A stretch of 64,000 bases of DNA. It comes from Pegea sp. RAD2-039 (Eukaryota > Chordata > Thaliacea > Salpida > Salpidae). Of this stretch, positions 24,301-35,249 are shown one piece after another. The position numbers and the translations under genes were made by a program. Below the pieces are notes generated by a model. The model searched no databases and was not told where the DNA came from. It worked only from the letters and a program-made list of their open reading frames with translations. Within the stretch, counting starts at the first letter, position 1. Each line of letters begins with the position of its first letter. The stretch is from NCBI GenBank assembly GCA_034620365.1, contig JAQGEQ010000263.1, forward strand, positions 1,488,001-1,552,000. Direction: 5' to 3'.

Positions 24301-25344
24301 CCAAATTAATACTCAGAAAGTACATGTTGTAAAGAAGAGAGTTTGAAACTGTAATGAAAAAATGGATCCAAAAATTTGGCAGAATATATTTTTGAAATAT
24401 AGAACGGCAATTTAATGGCTTACTTCTATCCTCCTATTAATAGACAAGGATGATAATGGAATTCTTTCAGTGGAGAGGAAGATATCTAGAACATAAAAAA
24501 ATCGAGTAAAACCAATACAACTTAAACAATCAAGAATTTATTGCGTTTAAAAAAGAAGTTTTTTCTTCAATTTTAACACTTATTATGTCTTTTTTATTGT
24601 AAAGGCAGTAAAAATTTCAACATCAGTGATTATAAAATCATCCATAGAAATTGAAATGATGCATCTACAAATAATATATTGTCGTTGAACCTTTTTGAAA
24701 GCTAAAATATAAAAACTTTTTAAAGAACTCTGAAATGAATATTTATATTTTAACAACAACATAAGCTAAACTTTAATTTCAATATAACAAATTTATAGAA
24801 GTTATATGATGAACCACTATTGAAATTTCTTGTAAGTGTGTAGTTTGTTAAATTCATTTGAACTTCATTTTTTAACCACTTCTTTTCAGCAAGTATTTCA
24901 CTATATTGGAGTTTTCGACTTTAGATTTCATCTATCAGTATTCGTTTAGCAATTATTTAACTCATTCCTAAAGTTCATAACCTCGCTCTAATGTTGGAAG
25001 CTACAATTGAAAGTTACTGATAAAGCTTGAATGACAGTAACTACAAATAACATTTTAGAGTTTTTGTATCAGCATGCCTACTGCACAAAATAGAACCACA
25101 CACAATTTGCTTACAAAAAAATTTTAAGATAAATTTGAGCAAAAAAGTGTTACCTATTTCTATATAAGAGTTAAAAATCTTGTTTTTTAATAATTATAAT
25201 AATTTACTTTCAGGCTGCTTCTTTCATTTGTTGGGGTTACCATTCAAATATTAAATTTAACCAAAACAAATTTTTATTTCTGAATCTGAGTCATTTAGAT
25301 TTTCTCTTTGTATGCTGCAGTCGATTTTGTTGCATGAAGTTATC
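24301..25344. other. Intergenic AT-rich stretch before the RRM array
   Basis: No gene supported. Homology to the array unit starts by eye near 25345 (WATCCAAATGGATTTGTAAGG-like string shared with the end of each unit). Confidence 0.5.
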
Positions 25345-25839
25345 CAAATGGATTTGTAAGGAGAAACGAAAGTTTACTACATCATGTCTTCTATTAAAAA
25401 GAAGTTTGATAATAAATGAAGAGAAAACTTTGGCCATAATGTTTATCATACAACTAAGTTTGCCTTAAATGTTTAAATTTTGCCCGAAATATTTAGTCAA
25501 AATTAATTAGTTGGATCAAAATATAAAACTCAAGATGAACATTTTCAGTCAGTAATACAAAAACTAAAACATTTTTTTCAAAGCTATTCATGAAGACAAA
25601 ATATTACATATTAAACAGGGTTTAGTAAGAACTCTGTTAAATTATGTATCTCTTGGTCTTTTTATTCATAAATCACTGCAGGATTAAGATAATCAGGACT
25701 GAGGTAATTAAGGACACTATTTTATTTTCTGAATGTGAAAATCGTTTGACTAAACTTTTAAATTAGTTTTACTTTTTAAATAATGTTATAGAGACGTTTT
25801 TATTTACTTTTTTGTTCAAACTTTTTAATTGTCTTTTCT

Positions 25840-25876
25840 TTATGTTAACAGGTTTAAACTATTTTAAGCAAATACA
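25840..25876 (+). promoter_or_regulatory. Conserved 3' splice acceptor just upstream of the RRM start codons
   Basis: A pyrimidine-rich run ending TTATGTTAACAG lies 25 bases before the ATG. The same string stands before all nine copies, changing to TTTAGTTTAACAG only in the truncated one. Either a 5' untranslated exon is spliced here or a trans-spliced leader is added. No upstream exon is obvious in the unit. Confidence 0.5.
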
Positions 25877-26521
25877 ATGTATCAAGTTTTTATATCAGTA
25901 ATCGCCGCAAACTTTAATAAGGAGATTCTCTTGTCTATGCTCCAGAGCTTTGGAAGATTAATTGGAGTAAAGGCGTTCTTTAATAGGGACTATTTTTATG
26001 TTTTCGTTAAATACCGAAGCAACGAATCAGCAATAAAGGCTTTTGAGTCTCAAGCATATAACCAAAACTTTTTCTTTACATACACCCAAGAATTTCAACA
26101 ATACTTGCTTTTTACGTATCAACCACTAGTTGAGCCAGCTGCTGTTCAGATTTTTCAACCTAATCTTCCAGTTTCTCAACTCCAAATACAACAGCATGTA
26201 GTTGTAGTGCAAAGCCCTTGGAACACATTTTCGAAAGATAAGCCAATTATCTTCTTCAATAACTTGGATTATAAAACCAGAGACACAACGTCCTTGGAAG
26301 AATTGTTTGGTAATTATGGAAATGTTTACTATATTCGATTGATCAAAGATTCAGATGGCATTTATCACAAAGGCCACGGATTCGTCTTCTTCTATAATTG
26401 TTTTGAAGACCCTAAAGTTATTGTAGACAAGTGCCAAAATATATTTATCAATGGTCGTAAGCTGATTGTTGAGCTTTCAAACGTTTATAAAAGATTTCTC
26501 AAAAAAGAAGTGAAAAATTAA
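25877..26521 (+). CDS. Two-RRM RNA-binding protein, array copy 1
   Basis: An intact single-exon frame of 214 residues. RRM1 (about 1-75) is divergent: QVFISVI takes the RNP2 place and YFYVFVKY the RNP1 place, followed by SNESAIKAFES. A Gln/Pro-rich linker (about 83-115) follows. RRM2 (about 122-202) is canonical: RNP2 IIFFNNL at 124-130 and RNP1 KGHGFVFF at 165-172, with LEELFGNYGNVYYIRLIKD between. The C-terminus is basic (YKRFLKKEVKN). The pattern of RRM2 recalls DAZ/Boule-type RRMs, but I cannot assign a subfamily. Such proteins bind single-stranded RNA and often control translation or splicing. This copy has I92 where most others have V. Confidence 0.88.
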   Translation: MYQVFISVIAANFNKEILLSMLQSFGRLIGVKAFFNRDYFYVFVKYRSNESAIKAFESQAYNQNFFFTYTQEFQQYLLFTYQPLVEPAAVQIFQPNLPVSQLQIQQHVVVVQSPWNTFSKDKPIIFFNNLDYKTRDTTSLEELFGNYGNVYYIRLIKDSDGIYHKGHGFVFFYNCFEDPKVIVDKCQNIFINGRKLIVELSNVYKRFLKKEVKN

Positions 26522-27366
26522 TTGATAACTGCTGACCCTACCGACCCTTTGTTTATTCTGTTATAAAAAATTTTTTAGAAACTTTCTTACAACTACTTTT
26601 TTTGATTCGTTATTTATCTATAAGAGACGGCAATAGTAATCAACCTAATTTATTGGTTGCTATTCTACGGTGCTCTGAGAAGAGTGTCTTTGAAAACAGA
26701 CTTTATGTGGAGACGACGTGCTACTATTGATCATGGATATTTGCTTTGTTATCTCTCAGTTTATAGTGCATTGCCTTTAGGAAACTGTTTGATAAACAAA
26801 GCTATTTTAGACAAGTCAGACAGCAAAACTGCGACATATCACTGCCTTTGGTCTTCCTAATGTGTCATCAAACTGGATCTATGAAGAGAAAGAAAGGATT
26901 ACTGCATCATGTGTTCTGTTAGAAAGAAGTCTTATAATAGAAGAAGAGGAAACTTTGGCTATAATGTTTATCATACAACTAATTTTGCCTTAAATGTTTA
27001 GTCAAAATTAATTCTATGGATCAAAATATAAAACTCAAGATGAACATTTTCAGTCAGTAATACAAAAACTAAAACAATTTTTTCAAAGTTATTCATGAAG
27101 ACAAAAAACTACAAATTAAATTGGTTTAGTAAGAACTCTGTTAAATTATGTATCTCTTGGTATTATTATTCATAAATCACTACAGGATTAAGATAATCAA
27201 GGACACTATTTTATTTTCTGAATGTGAAAATCGTTTGACTAAACTTTTAAATTAGTTTTACTTTTTAAATAATGTTATAGAGACGTTTTTATTTACTTTT
27301 TTGTTTAAACTTTTTAATTGTCTTGTTCTTTATGTTAACAGGTTTAAACTATTTTAAGCAAATACA

Positions 27367-28011
27367 ATGTATCAAGTTTTTATATCAGTAATCGCCGCAA
27401 ACTTTAATAAGGAGATTCTCTTGTCTATGCTCCAGAGCTTTGGAAGATTAATTGGAGTAAAGGCGTTCTTTAATAGGGACTATTTTTATGTTTTCGTTAA
27501 ATACCGAAGCAACGAATCAGCAATAAAGGCTTTTGAGTCTCAAGCATATAACCAAAACTTTTTCTTTACATACACCCAAGAATTTCAACAATACTTGCTT
27601 TTCACGTATCAACCACTAGTTGAACCAGCTGCTGTTCAGGTTTTTCAACCTAATCTTCCAGTTTCTCAACTCCAAATACAACAGCATGTAGTTGTAGTGC
27701 AAAGCCCTTGGAACACATTTTCAAAAGATAAGCCAATTATCTTCTTCAATAACTTGGATTATAAAACCAGAGAAACAACGTCCTTGGAAGAATTGTTCGG
27801 TAATTATGGAAATGTATACTATATTCGATTGATCAAAGATTTAGATGGCATTTATCACAAGGGCCACGGATTGGTCTTCTTCCATAATTGTTTTGAAGAC
27901 CCTAAAGTTATTGTAGACAAGTGCCAAAATATATTTATCAATGGTCGTAAGCTGATTGTTGAGCTTTCAAACGTTTATAAAAGATTTCTCAAAAAAGAAG
28001 TGAAAAATTAA
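27367..28011 (+). CDS. Two-RRM RNA-binding protein, array copy 2
   Basis: An intact frame of 214 residues, near identical to copy 1. Distinct here: RNP1 of RRM2 reads KGHGLVFF, so the RNA-stacking aromatic at residue 169 is replaced by Leu. Also S159 becomes L, Y173 becomes H, and D136 becomes E. The aromatic loss should weaken RNA binding if the fold is used in the usual way. Same upstream acceptor and same downstream flank as copy 1. Confidence 0.86.
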   Translation: MYQVFISVIAANFNKEILLSMLQSFGRLIGVKAFFNRDYFYVFVKYRSNESAIKAFESQAYNQNFFFTYTQEFQQYLLFTYQPLVEPAAVQVFQPNLPVSQLQIQQHVVVVQSPWNTFSKDKPIIFFNNLDYKTRETTSLEELFGNYGNVYYIRLIKDLDGIYHKGHGLVFFHNCFEDPKVIVDKCQNIFINGRKLIVELSNVYKRFLKKEVKN

Positions 28012-28856
28012 TTGATAACTGCTGACCCTACAGACCCTTTGTTTATTCTGTTATAAAAAATTTTTTAGAAACTTTCTTACAACTACTTTTTTTGATTCGT
28101 TATTTATCTATAAGAGACGGCAATAGTAATCAACCTAATTTATTGGTTGCTATTCTACGGTGCTCTGAGAAGAGTGTCTTTGAAAACAGACTTTATGTGG
28201 AGACGACTTGCTACTATTGATCATGGATATTTGCTTTGTTATCTCTCAGTTTATAGTGCATTGCCTTTAGGAAACTGTTTAATAAACAAAGCTATTTTAG
28301 ACAAGTCAGACAGCAAAACTGCGACATATCACTGCCTTTGGTCTTCCTAATGTGTCATCAAACTGGATCTATGAAGAGAAAGAAAAGATTACTGCATCAT
28401 GTGTTCTGTTAGAAAGAAGTCTTATAATAGAAGAAAAGGAAACTTTGGCTATAATGTTTATCATACAACTAATTTTGCCTTAAATGTTTAGTCAAAATTA
28501 ATTCTATGGATCAAAATATAAAACTCAAGATGAACATTTTCAGTCAGTAATACAAAAACTAAAACAATTTTTTCAAAGTTATTCATGAAGACAAAAAACT
28601 ACAAATTAAATTGGTTTAGTAAGAACTCTGTTAAATTATGTATCTCTTGGTATTATTATTCATAAATCACTACAGGATTAAGATAATCAAGGACACTATT
28701 TTATTTTCTGAATGTGAAAATCGTTTGACTAAACTTTTAAATTAGTTTTACTTTTTAAATAATGTTATAGAGACGTTTTTATTTACTTTTTTGTTTAAAC
28801 TTTATAATTGTCTTGTTCTTTATGTTAACAGGTTTAAACTATTTTAAGCAAATACA

Positions 28857-29501
28857 ATGTATCAAGTTTTTATATCAGTAATCGCCGCAAACTTTAATAA
28901 GGAGATTCTCTTGTCTATGCTCCAGAGCTTTGGAAGATTAATTGGAGTAAAGGCGTTCTTTAATAGGGACTATTTTTATGTTTTCGTTAAATACCGAAGC
29001 AACGAATCAGCAATAAAGGCTTTTGAGTCTCAAGCATATAACCAAAACTTTTTCTTTACATACACCCAAGAATTTCAACAATACTTGCTTTTTACGTATC
29101 AACCACTAGTTGAACCAGCTGCTGTTCAGGTTTTTCAACCTAATCTTCCAGTTTCTCAACTCCAAATACAACAGCATGTAGTTGTAGTGCAAAGCCCTTG
29201 GAACACATTTTCGAAAGATAAGCCAATTATCTTCTTCAATAACTTGGATTATAAAACCAGAGAAACAACGTCCTTGGAAGAATTGTTCGGTAATTATGGA
29301 AATGTATACTATATTCGATTGATCAAAGATTCAGATGGCATTTATCACAAGGGCCACGGATTGGTCTTCTTCCATAATTGTTTTGAAGACCCTAAAGTTA
29401 TTGTAGACAAGTGCCAAAATATATTTATCAATGGTCGTAAGCTGATTGTTGAGCTTTCAAACGTTTATAAAAGATTTCTCAAAAAAGAAGTGAAAAATTA
29501 A
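28857..29501 (+). CDS. Two-RRM RNA-binding protein, array copy 3
   Basis: An intact frame of 214 residues that shares with copy 2 the KGHGLVFF form of RNP1 (Leu at 169), H173 and E136, but keeps S159. The shared changes make copies 2 and 3 closest relatives. Their flanks also agree. Confidence 0.86.
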   Translation: MYQVFISVIAANFNKEILLSMLQSFGRLIGVKAFFNRDYFYVFVKYRSNESAIKAFESQAYNQNFFFTYTQEFQQYLLFTYQPLVEPAAVQVFQPNLPVSQLQIQQHVVVVQSPWNTFSKDKPIIFFNNLDYKTRETTSLEELFGNYGNVYYIRLIKDSDGIYHKGHGLVFFHNCFEDPKVIVDKCQNIFINGRKLIVELSNVYKRFLKKEVKN

Positions 29502-30346
29502 TTGATAACTGCTGACTCCTACATACCCTTTGTTTATTCTTTTATAAAAAATTTTTTAGAAACTTTCTTACAACTACTTTTTTTGATTCGTTATTTATCT
29601 ATAAGAGACGGCAATAGTAATTAACCTAATCGATTGGTTGCTGTTTTATTGTGCTCTGAGAAGAGTGTCTTTGAAAACAGACTTTATGTGGAGACGACGT
29701 GCTACTATTGATCATGGATATTTGCTTTGTTATCTCTCAGTTTACAGTGCATTGCCTTTAGGAAACTGTTTGATAAACAAAGCTATTTTAGACAAGTCAG
29801 ACAGCAAAACTGCGACATATCACTGCCTTTGGTCTTCCTAATGTGTCATTGAACTGGATTTATACAGAGAAACGAAAGGTTACTGCATCATGTGTTCTAT
29901 TAGAAAGAAGTCTTATAATAGAAGAAAAGGAAACTTTGGCTATAATGTTTATCATACAACTAATTTTGCCTTAAATGTTTAGTCAAAATTAATTCTATGG
30001 ATCAAAATATAAAACTCAAGATGAACATTTTCAGTCAGTAATACAAAAACTAAAACAATTTTTCAAAGTTATTCATGAAGACAAAAAACTACAAATTAAA
30101 TTGGTTTAGTAAGAACTGTGTTAAATTATGTATCTTTTGGTCTTATTATTCATAAATCACTACAGGATTAAGATAATCAAGGACACTATTTTATTTTCTG
30201 AATGTGAAAATCGTTTGACTAAACTTTTAAATTAGTTTTACTTTTTAAATAATGTTATAGAGACGTTTTTATTTACTTTTTTGTTTAAACTTTATAATTG
30301 TCTTGTTCTTTATGTTAACAGGTTTAAACTATTTTAAGCAAATACA

Positions 30347-30991
30347 ATGTATCAAGTTTTTATATCAGTAATCGCCGCAAACTTTAATAAGGAGATTCTC
30401 TTGTCTATGCTCCAGAGCTTTGGAAGATTAATTGGAGTAAAGGCGTTCTTTAATAGGGACTATTTTTATGTTTTCGTTAAATACCGAAGCAACGAATCAG
30501 CAATAAAGGCTTTTGAGTCTCAAGCATATAACCAAAACTTTTTCTTTACATACACCCAAGAATTTCAACAATACTTGCTTTTCACGTATCAACCACTAGT
30601 TGAACCAGCTGCTGTTCAGGTTTTTCAACCTAATCTTCCAGTTTCTCAACTCCAAATACAACAGCATGTAGTTGTAGTGCAAAGCCCTTGGAACAGTTTT
30701 TCAAAAGATAAGCCAATTATCTTCTTCAATAACTTGGATTATAAAACCAGAGAAACAACGTCCTTGGAAGAATTGTTCGGTAATTATGGAAATGTATACT
30801 ATATTCGATTGATCAAAGATTCAGATGGCATTTATCACAAAGGCCACGGATTCGTCTTCTTCTATAATTGTTTTGAAGACCCTAAAGTTATTGTAGACAA
30901 GTGCCAAAATATATTTATCAATGGTCGTAAGCTGATTGTTGAGCTTTCAAACGTTTATAAAAGATTTCTCAAAAAAGAAGTGAAAAATTAA
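30347..30991 (+). CDS. Two-RRM RNA-binding protein, array copy 4
   Basis: An intact frame of 214 residues. RNP1 is the canonical KGHGFVFF. It has E136 like copies 2, 3 and 8, and S117 like copies 5 and 6, so it is a mosaic between the two halves of the array. This fits unequal exchange or gene conversion. Confidence 0.86.
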   Translation: MYQVFISVIAANFNKEILLSMLQSFGRLIGVKAFFNRDYFYVFVKYRSNESAIKAFESQAYNQNFFFTYTQEFQQYLLFTYQPLVEPAAVQVFQPNLPVSQLQIQQHVVVVQSPWNSFSKDKPIIFFNNLDYKTRETTSLEELFGNYGNVYYIRLIKDSDGIYHKGHGFVFFYNCFEDPKVIVDKCQNIFINGRKLIVELSNVYKRFLKKEVKN

Positions 30992-31836
30992 TTGATAACT
31001 GCTGACCCTACCGACCCTTTGTTTATTCTTTTATAAAAAATTTTTTAGAAACTTTCTTACTACTACTTTTTTTGATTCGTTATTTATCTATAAGAGATGG
31101 CAATAGTAATTAACCTAATCGATTGGTTGCTATTCTACGGTGATCTGAGAAGAGTGTCTTTGAAACTAGACTTTATGTGAAGACGACGTGCTACTATTGG
31201 TCATGGATATTTGCTTTGTTATCTATCAGTTCACACTGCATTGCCTTTTGGAAACTGTTTGATAAACAAAGCTATTTTAGACAAGTCAGACAGCACAACT
31301 GCAACATATCACTGCCTTTGGTCTTCCTAATGTGTCATTGAACTGGATTTATACAGAGAAACGAAAGGTTATTGCATCATGTGTTCTATTAGAAAGAAGT
31401 CTTATAATAAATGAAGAGGAAACTTTGGCCATAATGTTTATCATACAACTAATTTTGCCTTAAATGTTTAGTCAAAATTAATTCTATGGATCAAAACATA
31501 AAACTCAAGATGAACATTTTCAGTCAGCAATGCAAAAACTAAAACAATTTTTCCAAAGTTATTCATGAAGACAAAAATCTACAAATTAAATTGATTTAGT
31601 AAGAACTCTGTTAAATTATGCATCTTTTGGTCTTATTATTCATAAATCACTACAGGATTAAGATAATCAAGGACACTATTTTATTTTCTGAATGTAAAAA
31701 TCATTTATTTAAACTTTTAAATTAGTTTTACTTTTTAAATAATTTCATACAGACCTTTTTATTTACTTTTTTGTTTAAACTTTTTAATTGTCTTGTTCTT
31801 TATGTTAACAGGTTTAAACTATTTTAAGCAAATACA

Positions 31837-32480
31837 ATGTATCAAGTTTTTATATCAGTAATCGCCGCAAACTTTAATAAGGAGATTCTCTTGTCTATGC
31901 TCCAGAGCTTTGGAAGATTGATTGGAGTAAAGGTGTTCTTTAATAGGACTATTTTTATGTTTTCGTTAAATACCGAAGCAACGAATCAGCAATAAGAGCT
32001 TTTGAGTCTCAAGCATATAACCAAAACTTTTTCTTTACATACACCCAAGAATTTCAACATTACTTGCTTTTTACGTATCAACCACTAGTTGAACCAGCTG
32101 CTGTTCAGGTTTTTCAACCTAATCTTCCAGTTTCTCAACTCCAAATACAACAGCATGTAGTTGTAGTGCAAAGCCCTTGGAACAGTTTTTCAAAAGATAA
32201 GCCAATTATCTTCTTCAATAACTTGGATTATAAAACCAGAGACACAACGTCCTTGGAAGAATTGTTTGGTAATTATGGAAATGTTTACTATATTCGATTG
32301 ATCAAAGATTCAGATGGCATTTATCACAAAGGCCATGGATTCGTCTTCTTCTATAATTGTTTTGAAGACCCTGAAGTTATTGTAGACAAGTGCCAAAATA
32401 TATTTATCAATGGTCGTAAGCTGATTGTTGAGCTTTCAAACGTTTATAAAAGATTTTTCAAAAAAGAAGTGAAAAATTAA
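31837..32480 (+). pseudogene. Two-RRM gene, array copy 5, frameshifted
   Basis: The copy keeps the ATG, but one G is missing from the GGG at about 31947 (codons 37-38). Translation runs into TAA about 17 codons later (after ATNQQ), so only the first half of RRM1 would be made. Downstream, the original frame stays open to 32480 with intact RNP2 and RNP1 but has no ATG of its own near its beginning. It also has E180 and F208. The defect is shared with copy 6. Confidence 0.85.
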
Positions 32481-33326
32481 TTGATAACTGCTGACTCTAC
32501 CGACCCTTTGTTTATTCTTTTATAAAAAATTTTTTAGAAACTTTCTTACTACTAATTTTTTTGATTCGTTATTTATCTATAAGAGACGGCAATAGTAATT
32601 AACCTAATCGATTGGTTGCTATTCTACGGTGATCTGAGAAGAGTGTCTTTGAAACTAGACTTTATGTGAAGACGACGTGCTACTATTGATCATGGATATT
32701 TGCTTTGTTATCTATCAGTTCACACTGCATTGCCTTTTGGAAACTGTTTGATAAACAAAGCTATTTTAGACAAGTCAGACAGCACAACTGCAACATATCA
32801 CTGCCTTTGGTCTTCCTAATGTGTCATTGAACTGGATTTATACAGAGAAACGAAAGGTTACTGCATCATGTGTTCTATTAGAAAGAAATTTTGTAATAAA
32901 CTAAGAGGAAACTTTGGCTTTAATGTTTATCATACAACTAATTTTTGCCTAAAATGTTTAGTCAAAATTAATTATATGGATCAAAATATAAAACTCAAAA
33001 TGAACTTTTTCAGTCAGTAATACAAAAACTAAAACATTTTTTTCAAAGTTATTCATGAAGACAAAATATTACATTTTAAACAGGGTTTAGTAAGAACTCT
33101 GTTAAATTATGTATCTTTTGGTCTTTTTATTCATAAATCACTGCAGGACTGAGGTAATTAAGGACACTATTTTATTTTCTGAATGTGAAAATCGTTTGAC
33201 TAAACTTTTAAATTAGTTTTACTTTTTAAATAATGCTATAGAGACGTTTTTATTTACTTTTTCGTTTAAACTTTTTAATTGTCTTTTCTTTATGTTAACA
33301 GGTTTAAACTATTTTAAGCAAATACA

Positions 33327-33970
33327 ATGTATCAAGTTTTTATATCAGTAATCGCCGCAAACTTTAATAAGGAGATTCTCTTGTCTATGCTCCAGAGCTT
33401 TGGAAGATTGATTGGAGTAAAGGTGTTCTTTAATAGGACTATTTTTATGTTTTCGTTAAATACCGAAGCAACGAATCAGCAATAAGAGCTTTTGAGTCTC
33501 AAGCATATAACCAAAACTTTTTCTTTACATACACCCAAGAATTTCAACAATACTTGCTTTTTACGTATCAACCACTAGTTGAACCAGCTGCTGTTCAGGT
33601 TTTTCAACCTAATCTTCCAGCTTCTCAACTCCAAATACAACAGCATGTAGTTGTAGTGCAAAGCCCTTGGAACAGTTTTTCAAAAGATAAGCCAATTATC
33701 TTCTTCAATAACTTGGATTATAAAACCAGAGACACAACGTCCTTGGAAGAATTGTTTGGTAATTATGGAAATGTTTACTATATTCGTTTGATCAAAGATT
33801 CAGATGGCATTTATCACAAAGGCCACGGATTCGTCTTCTTCTATAATTGTTTTAAAGACCCTGCAGTTATTGTAGACAAGTGCCAAAATATATTTATCAA
33901 TGGTCGTAAGCTGATTGTTGAGCTTTCAAATGTTTATAAAAGATTTCTCAAAAAAGAAGTGAAAAATTAA
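33327..33970 (+). pseudogene. Two-RRM gene, array copy 6, frameshifted
   Basis: It carries the same one-base loss (about 33437) and the same neighbouring AATAAGAGC variant as copy 5, so the mutation preceded the duplication of this pair. The rest of the frame is open to 33970. It shares the K177/A180 changes (FKDPAV) with copy 7 and has its own P99A-type change (LPASQ). Confidence 0.85.
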
Positions 33971-34426
33971 TTGATAACTGCTGACTCCTACATACCCTTT
34001 GTTTATTCTTTTATAAAAAATTTTTTAGAAACTTTCTTACTACTACTTTTTTTGATTCGTTATTTATCTATAAGAGAAGGCAATAGTAATCAACCTAATT
34101 TTTGGTTGCTATTCTACGGTGTTCTGAGAAGAGTGTCTTTGAAAACAGACTTTATGTGGAGACGACGTGCTACTATTGATCATGGATATTTGCTTTGTTA
34201 TCTCTCAGTTCACACTGCATTGCCTTTTGGAAACTGTTTGATAAACAAAGCTATCTTAGACAAGTCAGACAGCAAAACTGCGACATATCACTGCCATTGG
34301 TCTTCCTAATGTGTCATCAAACTGGATTTATAAAGAGAAAAAAAAGTTTACTGCATCATGTCTTCTATTAAAAAGAAATAATTAATGTGTCATTTAATCA
34401 ATTTAAAGCGATAGAATAAGCTATGA

Positions 34427-34902
34427 TGACGTCATCAGGTCTCGAAGTTCCTTCCAGAGCACGATCGAAATCGTGGCAAGCTTTATGTGACGTCACTATA
34501 TCACCAATACTGGAAATGACGTCATCATCGCCGTTTAACTATCAACGTTCAAATTCAAATGACAATTTGGGAGAATCCCCAATTCCTGTTGAAAAACTGC
34601 TGATGACGTCATCACGATCATCAGAACATGGTTACCATGGAGATTACGCGCGATGCAGCTGTAACTTCCGGCGTCAGTGGACCGGAAATCGACGATTTCT
34701 AATCGAGAATTTCTTTCAGAAAAGCGGAACTTGTCGCTTCCGTTAATGACGTCATCCATGCTGTTCAACCATTCCCACTTTGTCACGGGAAGTTGACTGA
34801 TGACGTCACAGGTCAGGTGACCGGAAGTGAATTCAGAAATCTGTTCATAATTAATGATGACGTCATCAAAACAAAATACAGAAATTTACGTAAATGACGT
34901 CA
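34427..34902. promoter_or_regulatory. Cluster of eight TGACGTCA (CRE/ATF-type) palindromes
   Basis: TGACGTCA occurs at 34427, 34488, 34517, 34604, 34747, 34801, 34858 and 34895, mostly as (A)TGACGTCATCA. The octamer is the consensus full-site for CREB/ATF bZIP factors. Eight copies in 480 bp are far above chance. They lie mainly in the intron-like flanks of the immunoglobulin exon, one inside it. They may be a repeat typical of the source DNA and not a working enhancer. Confidence 0.75.
34623..34788 (-). pseudogene. Isolated immunoglobulin (I-set) domain exon within the insert
   Basis: Read on the minus strand, an acceptor-like CATCAG precedes an open stretch with PVTKWEW, then NGSDKFRFSERNSRLEIVDF, then STDAGSYSCIARNLHG. 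A donor GTAACC (TCCATG|GTAACC) follows. This is the second half of an I-set Ig domain: Trp of strand C, the L-x-I of strand E, and DAGxYxCxAxN around strand F. Intron-like DNA flanks it on both sides, so it came as genomic DNA and not as a retrocopy. No other exon of this gene lies in the window. Confidence 0.7.
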
Positions 34903-35249
34903 TCAAAACAAAATACAGAAATTTAAGATTAGAAGAAGGGTAATATAAAAACTAAAACAATTTTTTTAAAGTTATTCATGAAGACTAAAAACTACAATTT
35001 AAACAAGGTTTAGTAAGAACTCTGTTAAATTATGCATCTTTTGGTCTTATTATTCATAAATCACTACAGGATTAAGATAATCAAGGACACTATTTTATTT
35101 TCTGAATGTAAAAATCATTTGATTAAACTTTTAAATTAGTTTTACTTTTTAAATAATGTTATAGAGACGTTTTTATTTACTTTTTTGTTTAAACTTTTTA
35201 ATTGTCTTTTCTTTATGTTAACAGGTTTAAACTATTTTAAGAAAATACA

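Larger units (their letters stand above)
34379..34943. other. GC-richer insert replacing part of an array unit
   Basis: Between two clear unit segments (left edge AAAAGAAATAATTAATG, right edge AAGGGTAATATAAAAAC), about 130 bp of unit sequence is replaced by about 565 bp of unrelated DNA. The insert is visibly richer in G and C. It contains eight TGACGTCA palindromes and, on the minus strand, an immunoglobulin-domain exon with splice sites. A direct repeat of about 35 bp (ATGACGTCATCAAAACAAAA...) lies at its right end (34857-34923). Only one of the eight units carries it. Confidence 0.85.

Noticed and set aside
26657..26860. A 67-codon frame repeated in most array units (also 28147, 29638, 36031 and within 33971-34309)
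   Set aside because: It begins with TTG and not ATG, it is interrupted by TGA in units 5 and 6, and its conservation equals that of the surrounding unit. It is a by-product of unit duplication.
34423..34746. Plus-strand frame of 107 codons in the insert
   Set aside because: It is driven by the repeated ATGACGTCATCA string and lies opposite the immunoglobulin exon. The reading shows no domain.
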